In this document: piece after piece, positions 60,078 to 64,000 of the stretch | Position numbering within the stretch: the stretch's first letter is position 1 | Layout of the letters: every line of letters begins with the position of its first letter | Source: Nitrospira sp. | GTDB lineage: Bacteria; Nitrospirota; Nitrospiria; Nitrospirales; Nitrospiraceae | Direction of reading: 5' to 3' | Assembly: GCA_024330965.1 (NCBI GenBank) | Contig: JANDJL010000007.1 | Coordinates: forward strand, 1-64,000 | Length of the DNA: 64,000 nucleotides | The notes under the pieces: model-generated | Seen by the model: only the letters and a program-made list of their open reading frames with translations | What the model was told of the DNA's origin: nothing | Databases searched by the model: none | Translations under genes and position numbers: made by a program

Positions 60078-61016
60078 TTACGCCATCAGCTCATCGACCC
60101 TCGTGCACAGTTCTCGAACCGCATCGGCCGACGCGTTCAGCGCCGCTCGCTCGGCTGGCTCAAGATCGTACTCAACGATCTCTTCGACGCCGGCGCGTCC
60201 GACCCTGACCGGAACACCGACGATCACATTCCTGAGCCCGTACTCCCCCTCGCAAAGAACAGAGCACGGCATTACCCGCTTTTCATCCTTGTATATCGCC
60301 TCCACCATGTCAACAGCCGAAGCCGACGGCGCGTAGAAAGCGCTGCCCGTCTTCAGGAGGCCGACGATCTCGGCCCCCCCGTCGCGGGTGCGCTTGACGA
60401 TCGCGTCCAGCTTTTCCTTGGACATCAGGGCCGATACGGGCGTCCCTCTGACCGTCGTGTAGCGCGGGAGCGGTACCATTGTATCACCGTGCCCGCCGAG
60501 CACCATGGCCTGGACGTCAGGTCCCGGTACGTTCAACTCTTCCGCGATGAACAAGCGCATGCGGGCCGAATCCAAGACCCCTCCCATGCCGAGAACTCGA
60601 GACTTGGGCAACCCGCTCACGCGAAGTGCCACATGCACCATGGCATCCAGCGGATTTGTGACCAGGATCAGGATAATCTCTGGGGAGCGGGACACCAATT
60701 CGGACACGACGGATTTGACAATCTTTGCATTGGTCACCAACAGCTCATCGCGGCTCATCCCCGGCTTTCGCGGCATACCCGAGGTGATCACCGCGATCGA
60801 CGAGCCGGTCGTTTCCACGTAGCCATTGGTGCCGACCACGCGGGTGCTGTATCCGCAGATCGGTCCCGCCTGAGAAATATCGAGGGCCTTGCCCTGGGGG
60901 ATCCCCTCAGCAATGTCAACCAAGACCACATCGTACGTATCTTTCTCCGCCAACCGCTGAGCGGTCGCCCCCCCGACGTTTCCCGCACCCACGACGGTGA
61001 CTTTGGCTCGTTTCAT
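60078..61016 (-). CDS. mdh: Malate dehydrogenase
   Basis: This NAD-dependent enzyme interconverts malate and oxaloacetate. The 312-aa LDH-like enzyme has the Rossmann motif [30 protein letters not shown], the substrate loop [14 protein letters not shown] (two Arg of the MDH type), [13 protein letters not shown] and the catalytic His in [15 protein letters not shown] 61016 has GGAGGGG nine bases upstream. It works in the TCA cycle in either direction, consistent with a reductive-cycle autotroph or a heterotroph. Confidence 0.96.
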   Translation of the reverse strand: MKRAKVTVVGAGNVGGATAQRLAEKDTYDVVLVDIAEGIPQGKALDISQAGPICGYSTRVVGTNGYVETTGSSIAVITSGMPRKPGMSRDELLVTNAKIVKSVVSELVSRSPEIILILVTNPLDAMVHVALRVSGLPKSRVLGMGGVLDSARMRLFIAEELNVPGPDVQAMVLGGHGDTMVPLPRYTTVRGTPVSALMSKEKLDAIVKRTRDGGAEIVGLLKTGSAFYAPSASAVDMVEAIYKDEKRVMPCSVLCEGEYGLRNVIVGVPVRVGRAGVEEIVEYDLEPAERAALNASADAVRELCTRVDELMA

Positions 61017-61093
61017 ATCCGCCCCTCCCACACAAAGGCATCGTGGCCCGCATCAAGACCCATCATGATTCACCGGCGAGCCTGCTGGTGGTC

Positions 61094-61504
61094 TCACCCC
61101 CCATGTTCCGTCCAGCCCGCCACTTTGAAGTTGATCGTGCAGACAAAATTCTCTCCATCGTAAAAATTGAGTTTGACCTTTTTTTTGCCGTACCGGTTTG
61201 CCAGAAACTCCTCGGGATTCTCGATCAGTTCCTGATAGCCGCCGGGCGGATACTCTCCCAGTTCGTGGAACACAACGATCATCCCCTCCTTCACTTCCTC
61301 GAGCACTTTGACGCGACAACGCGGAAAAACCTCCCAGAACTTGGCCTCGATCATCTCCTTCGTCGGTTCCGGACGATCCTCTCCCGGCGCGACCGGCTGG
61401 GCGAACTTAGCCAACCGGCGGACATAGGGATACTGATGCCCCGTAAACAGTTTGTAGAGCCATGGGGGAACGGACGGTTTTCCAGTCACGTCTGCCTCAT
61501 GCAT
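61094..61504 (-). CDS. Conserved hypothetical protein between the VWA gene and mdh
   Basis: This 136-aa soluble protein begins MHEADVTGKPSVPPWLYKLF. It is rich in Lys, Glu, Tyr and Pro and has no signal or membrane segment. The C-terminal half (VKVLEEVKEGMIVVFHELGE, then LANRYGKKKVKLNFYDGENF) looks like a small beta-rich domain. It starts 16 bp after the stop of the CbbO/NorD-type gene, so it is probably in that unit and may be an accessory subunit. I do not recognise the family. Confidence 0.75.
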   Translation of the reverse strand: MHEADVTGKPSVPPWLYKLFTGHQYPYVRRLAKFAQPVAPGEDRPEPTKEMIEAKFWEVFPRCRVKVLEEVKEGMIVVFHELGEYPPGGYQELIENPEEFLANRYGKKKVKLNFYDGENFVCTINFKVAGWTEHGG

Positions 61505-61520
61505 CCGCCCTCGTTGTCTT

Positions 61521-63998
61521 TCACGCCGTCAGCCGCCGGTACACGGTCGGCAGTCGCGTCGGCAGCGATTCGACACGATCGATGACCACGAATCGCACAT
61601 CGCCGTACATGCGGCGCTGGTACTCGGTCGTCTCCTGATCGATGGTCACGCAAAACGGATAGATGCCGTGCCGCCGAGCCTCTTGCAACGCTCTCTTGGT
61701 GTCCTCCACGGCGTAGTCATCCTTATAATTCTCCCCGTCCAGCGGCCTGCCATCGCTTAAGAGGATCAACAGCCGATGCTTGGCGCTCCGCTTGAGCAAC
61801 TTGGCCGAAGCATGGCGAATCGCCGCTCCGTCGCGATTCTGTCGTTGAGGGCCGAGCCCCCCCAGCCGACGAGCGGCGGCCGTCCCCAATCGATCATCGA
61901 AATCCTTGACGATGAAAAAATCGACCGACGCAGCCCCCTCGCCGGAATAGGCGTAGAGACCGTATTGATCACCGACAGCCTCCAGCGCTTCGCAGAGCAG
62001 CACCAGGCTTTCCTTCTCGATATCGATCACCCGGCGTCCGCTGTCGAGCTTCCGGCCCGTCGATCCGCTGATATCGACCAAAAACGCAGTGGCGACGCTG
62101 CGATCCCGCTTGTCCCGCCGAATATACACACGATCGCTTCCTTCCAGCCCCGCCCGCAATTCCGCGGCCCTTCGAACGACGGCATCGATATCCGGATCCT
62201 CTCCCTCCGCTTGTCCGGCGACCCGGCGATAGGCGACGGGACGCAGCCCCTCGAACAACTTTCGAAGCGACGCGATCTGGCCGCGATGACTTGCAAGAAT
62301 CGCCTCGACGCCGTCGTCGGAGCCGGCCTCCGCAGGCCGCTCGATGATTCGGCAGCGGTTGACACGGTAATCCTGAATCGCATAATCCCACTCCGGATAA
62401 CGGACAGTCCGTTCCTCGGACACCGTCGATTCAGGCTCCAATCGTCGCTCGGCATCGACCGACAGCAACGCCTCAACGGCGGCGGGCATCCGTTGACCAC
62501 CGGCAGGCGGGTCGCTTGCATCGGGCTTGCGACCGCCCCGCTCGGTGCCCGAGACCGAGTCGCTTCGGTCGGAGAACGAGCCGTGTTTGCCGGTCGTCCC
62601 GCTTTCCTTGGCGTCTTGTTCATCGACCTGCTTGATCGGCTCCCCGTCCCACGTAATGAGCTCCGGATTCATCTCACCGCGGTAGGCATGGTTGATGAGA
62701 GGGCGGTACATATCGGTCGGCTGTTCCGAAACGACGGGGGCCGGTGTCCCCGTCTCCTGTTCATCGGCTGCCCGGTCTTCAGGCGAGTCATCTCGAAGGA
62801 GCTTCGAGTGCGACGCCGCTAGTTCCTCGATCTTGACGTACAGCGCATCGGTCAAGCGCACGGCATCCTCTGCCGTCGCCCCCTTCCGGAAAAGCGGCCG
62901 GCACAGAGCCCACAGCTCAGAGACCTCCCGCTCGATCGCCCGAGGGACCGCCGAATCAAGAGACTCGCCCGTTGAAAGGCGAAAGAGACCTTCGACCATC
63001 AGTTCTCTGACCGTGATTGTCCCATCGCGACGCCGGGCCATCGAGGCCTCGGCCGCCAAGAGGGCGAGATCGCGCCGGAGTCCCGGGTATTCCGTTTGAA
63101 GCAGGAATTCCACGCGCGCATCCTCCAAGACGGTCCATAGATCTTGCGCAAGCCTCGGCAGTGGATAGAGCTGAAACAACGCGTTCAACGTCTGAGGGAC
63201 AGGACGAGACAAAGGGCCGTATCGTCGCCTGACTCCCTCGATCATATCCGCAAGCGCCGCCAGCCTGAGCCGATACGTGCCAAATTGCAAGTGACCGGCT
63301 TCGTGCGCCGCCATCACCATGGACCACCGTTCATTCTCCTCCGCCGTGGCGTAGCGGCGGAGGATTGCCGGCAAGAATATCGTGCGCCCGTCCGGGCCGA
63401 CCGTCGCTCGGACGTTGGCAGTTGACGCCGACTCGGGAAGCGCCGCTATCGTGACGTCCGTTCCGCAAAGCCCTTGGACGAAGAGTTTGATTCTCCGGGC
63501 AACCCGCCGAAGCGGAACACCCGCCATCGCCCGTTCAACCGAGGCAAGGGCATTGCGGGATTCCATCCCAAAATAGACCCGCCCGCCCTCTCGACTGTAA
63601 GCCAACACATCCATGCCGGCCTTCAGCCAACTCTCAAACCGCGAGCGGGCTTCGGGCCCCTCTCCGATCAACATCATGACGTCCGGACCGCGTCGAAGGT
63701 ACAAAAGCGCCGCCTGCGCGTCACGTTCGGCGAGCAGCGCGCCGTATTGCAGCAGTTCGAGCCGCCGCTCTTCCGACGGAAGCGCGTGCAGGATCTGTGG
63801 AGACTCTGCAAGCCATGCGACCGCCGACTCGGGAGAGCGTTCGGCCAGCAATGACGCCAACTCCAGGGACCGCGAACGAACGGCGGGCTGTTCGATTTCC
63901 CCCAGCACCTTGGGGCTCGTGCGCATGAACGCGATCATGGCCAGATAATCCGGCTTGCCCAACGTATTGGTTGTGACGAGATGCATGCCGACCGACAA
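61521..63998 (-). CDS. VWA-domain protein of the CbbO/NorD type (5' end not certain, at window edge)
   Basis: At least 825 aa; the reading frame reaches the right edge and may continue. The C-terminal von Willebrand A domain has a complete MIDAS: DISGS (642-646) plus downstream Thr/Asp positions such as LLSDGRPLDG. The N-terminal region contains HEAGH (232-236) within MAAHEAGHLQFG. Such proteins pair with MoxR-type AAA+ ATPases: CbbO with CbbQ for Rubisco reactivation, NorD with NorQ for nitric oxide reductase. The ATPase gene would be expected just beyond 64 kb. A low-complexity acidic linker lies about residues 440-520. Confidence 0.85.
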   Translation of the reverse strand: MSVGMHLVTTNTLGKPDYLAMIAFMRTSPKVLGEIEQPAVRSRSLELASLLAERSPESAVAWLAESPQILHALPSEERRLELLQYGALLAERDAQAALLYLRRGPDVMMLIGEGPEARSRFESWLKAGMDVLAYSREGGRVYFGMESRNALASVERAMAGVPLRRVARRIKLFVQGLCGTDVTIAALPESASTANVRATVGPDGRTIFLPAILRRYATAEENERWSMVMAAHEAGHLQFGTYRLRLAALADMIEGVRRRYGPLSRPVPQTLNALFQLYPLPRLAQDLWTVLEDARVEFLLQTEYPGLRRDLALLAAEASMARRRDGTITVRELMVEGLFRLSTGESLDSAVPRAIEREVSELWALCRPLFRKGATAEDAVRLTDALYVKIEELAASHSKLLRDDSPEDRAADEQETGTPAPVVSEQPTDMYRPLINHAYRGEMNPELITWDGEPIKQVDEQDAKESGTTGKHGSFSDRSDSVSGTERGGRKPDASDPPAGGQRMPAAVEALLSVDAERRLEPESTVSEERTVRYPEWDYAIQDYRVNRCRIIERPAEAGSDDGVEAILASHRGQIASLRKLFEGLRPVAYRRVAGQAEGEDPDIDAVVRRAAELRAGLEGSDRVYIRRDKRDRSVATAFLVDISGSTGRKLDSGRRVIDIEKESLVLLCEALEAVGDQYGLYAYSGEGAASVDFFIVKDFDDRLGTAAARRLGGLGPQRQNRDGAAIRHASAKLLKRSAKHRLLILLSDGRPLDGENYKDDYAVEDTKRALQEARRHGIYPFCVTIDQETTEYQRRMYGDVRFVVIDRVESLPTRLPTVYRRLTA

Positions 63999-64000
63999 CC

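Noticed and set aside
59862..61163. A 433-codon plus-strand frame.
   Set aside because: It is antisense to mdh and the urate-oxidase-N-like gene and has no domain.
1..64000. CRISPR arrays, rRNA genes, intact insertion sequences or prophage.
   Set aside because: I saw no regularly spaced repeats, no rRNA core motifs, and no transposase, integrase or phage structural gene on either strand.

Overview
The window is 64 kb of moderately GC-rich, gene-dense bacterial chromosome. It has no rRNA, CRISPR array, phage or intact insertion sequence. Lipoproteins, periplasmic L,D-transpeptidases and two proteins with VPLPA/PEP-CTERM-type sorting tails point to a Gram-negative, and the overall gene mix is compatible with a Nitrospira-like member of the Nitrospirota. 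That placement is an inference from gene content; no 16S or marker tree can be run here.

Left end (1-4.5 kb, minus strand): the origin-type block rpmH-rnpA-yidD-yidC-mnmE-mnmG, driven by a perfect consensus sigma70 promoter (TTGACA-N17-TATAAT) in front of a 45-aa, GTG-started rpmH. No dnaA and no convincing DnaA boxes are next to it. At 4.8-7.9 kb (plus) lies a cell-wall cluster: a DUF4398-like lipoprotein, a lipoprotein L,D-transpeptidase, a second L,D-transpeptidase, and a third exported protein related to them but without the catalytic Cys/His motif. At 8.0-12.3 kb (plus) a sugar-phosphate operon, pgi-pgl-glk-rpiA, has ATGA-type stop/start overlaps. From 12.4-20 kb come mixed single genes: a PQQ-dehydrogenase-like lipoprotein, a protein-isoaspartate methyltransferase with a lipoprotein signal, dodecin, a DEAD-box helicase, a DUF1614 membrane protein, and an Hsp20 with a structured leader and a downstream terminator.

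Central region (20.1-42.2 kb, minus): 21 consecutive genes with gaps mostly under 60 bp and many 4-bp overlaps, apparently one very large catabolic operon. Read from its promoter at about 42.25 kb it encodes tyrosine/homogentisate breakdown (HPPD-like dioxygenase, homogentisate dioxygenase, FAH-family hydrolase), a PRTase-like protein, a branched-chain 2-oxoacid dehydrogenase (E1alpha, E1beta, E2), thiolase, 3-hydroxybutyryl-CoA dehydrogenase, a two-subunit B12-dependent acyl-CoA mutase with a metallo-beta-lactamase-fold gene between the subunits, the leucine arm (methylcrotonyl-CoA carboxylase beta, an enoyl-CoA hydratase, HMG-CoA lyase), MeaB, a second hydratase, and the methylcitrate cycle (PrpD, PrpB, PrpC) plus an acyl-CoA synthetase. 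The mutase carries the Phe/Gln pair typical of isobutyryl-CoA mutase, not the Tyr/Arg pair of methylmalonyl-CoA mutase. The proposed logic is: valine to isobutyryl-CoA, then butyryl-CoA and beta-oxidation; leucine through HMG-CoA; isoleucine to propionyl-CoA and the methylcitrate cycle; tyrosine through homogentisate. Divergent to it (42.4-46.3 kb, plus) are a haem-oxygenase-like di-iron protein, an HTH regulator and a long VLCAD-like acyl-CoA dehydrogenase that could supply the missing dehydrogenation step.

Right part (46.3-64 kb): a gene-poor, visibly AT-richer segment with inverted repeats precedes two exported VPLPA-CTERM proteins. Then come tRNA-Lys(UUU), purA with a terminator-like hairpin in its leader, tRNA-Ala(GGC), an ABC-F ATPase, a PilZ protein, rarA, an alpha/beta hydrolase, folE with a PTPS gene (pterin synthesis), an A-type Fe-S carrier, a 2Fe-2S ferredoxin with a solitary NuoF-like diaphorase, a urate-oxidase-N-terminal-like membrane protein, mdh, an unknown protein, and a CbbO/NorD-type VWA protein reaching the window edge.
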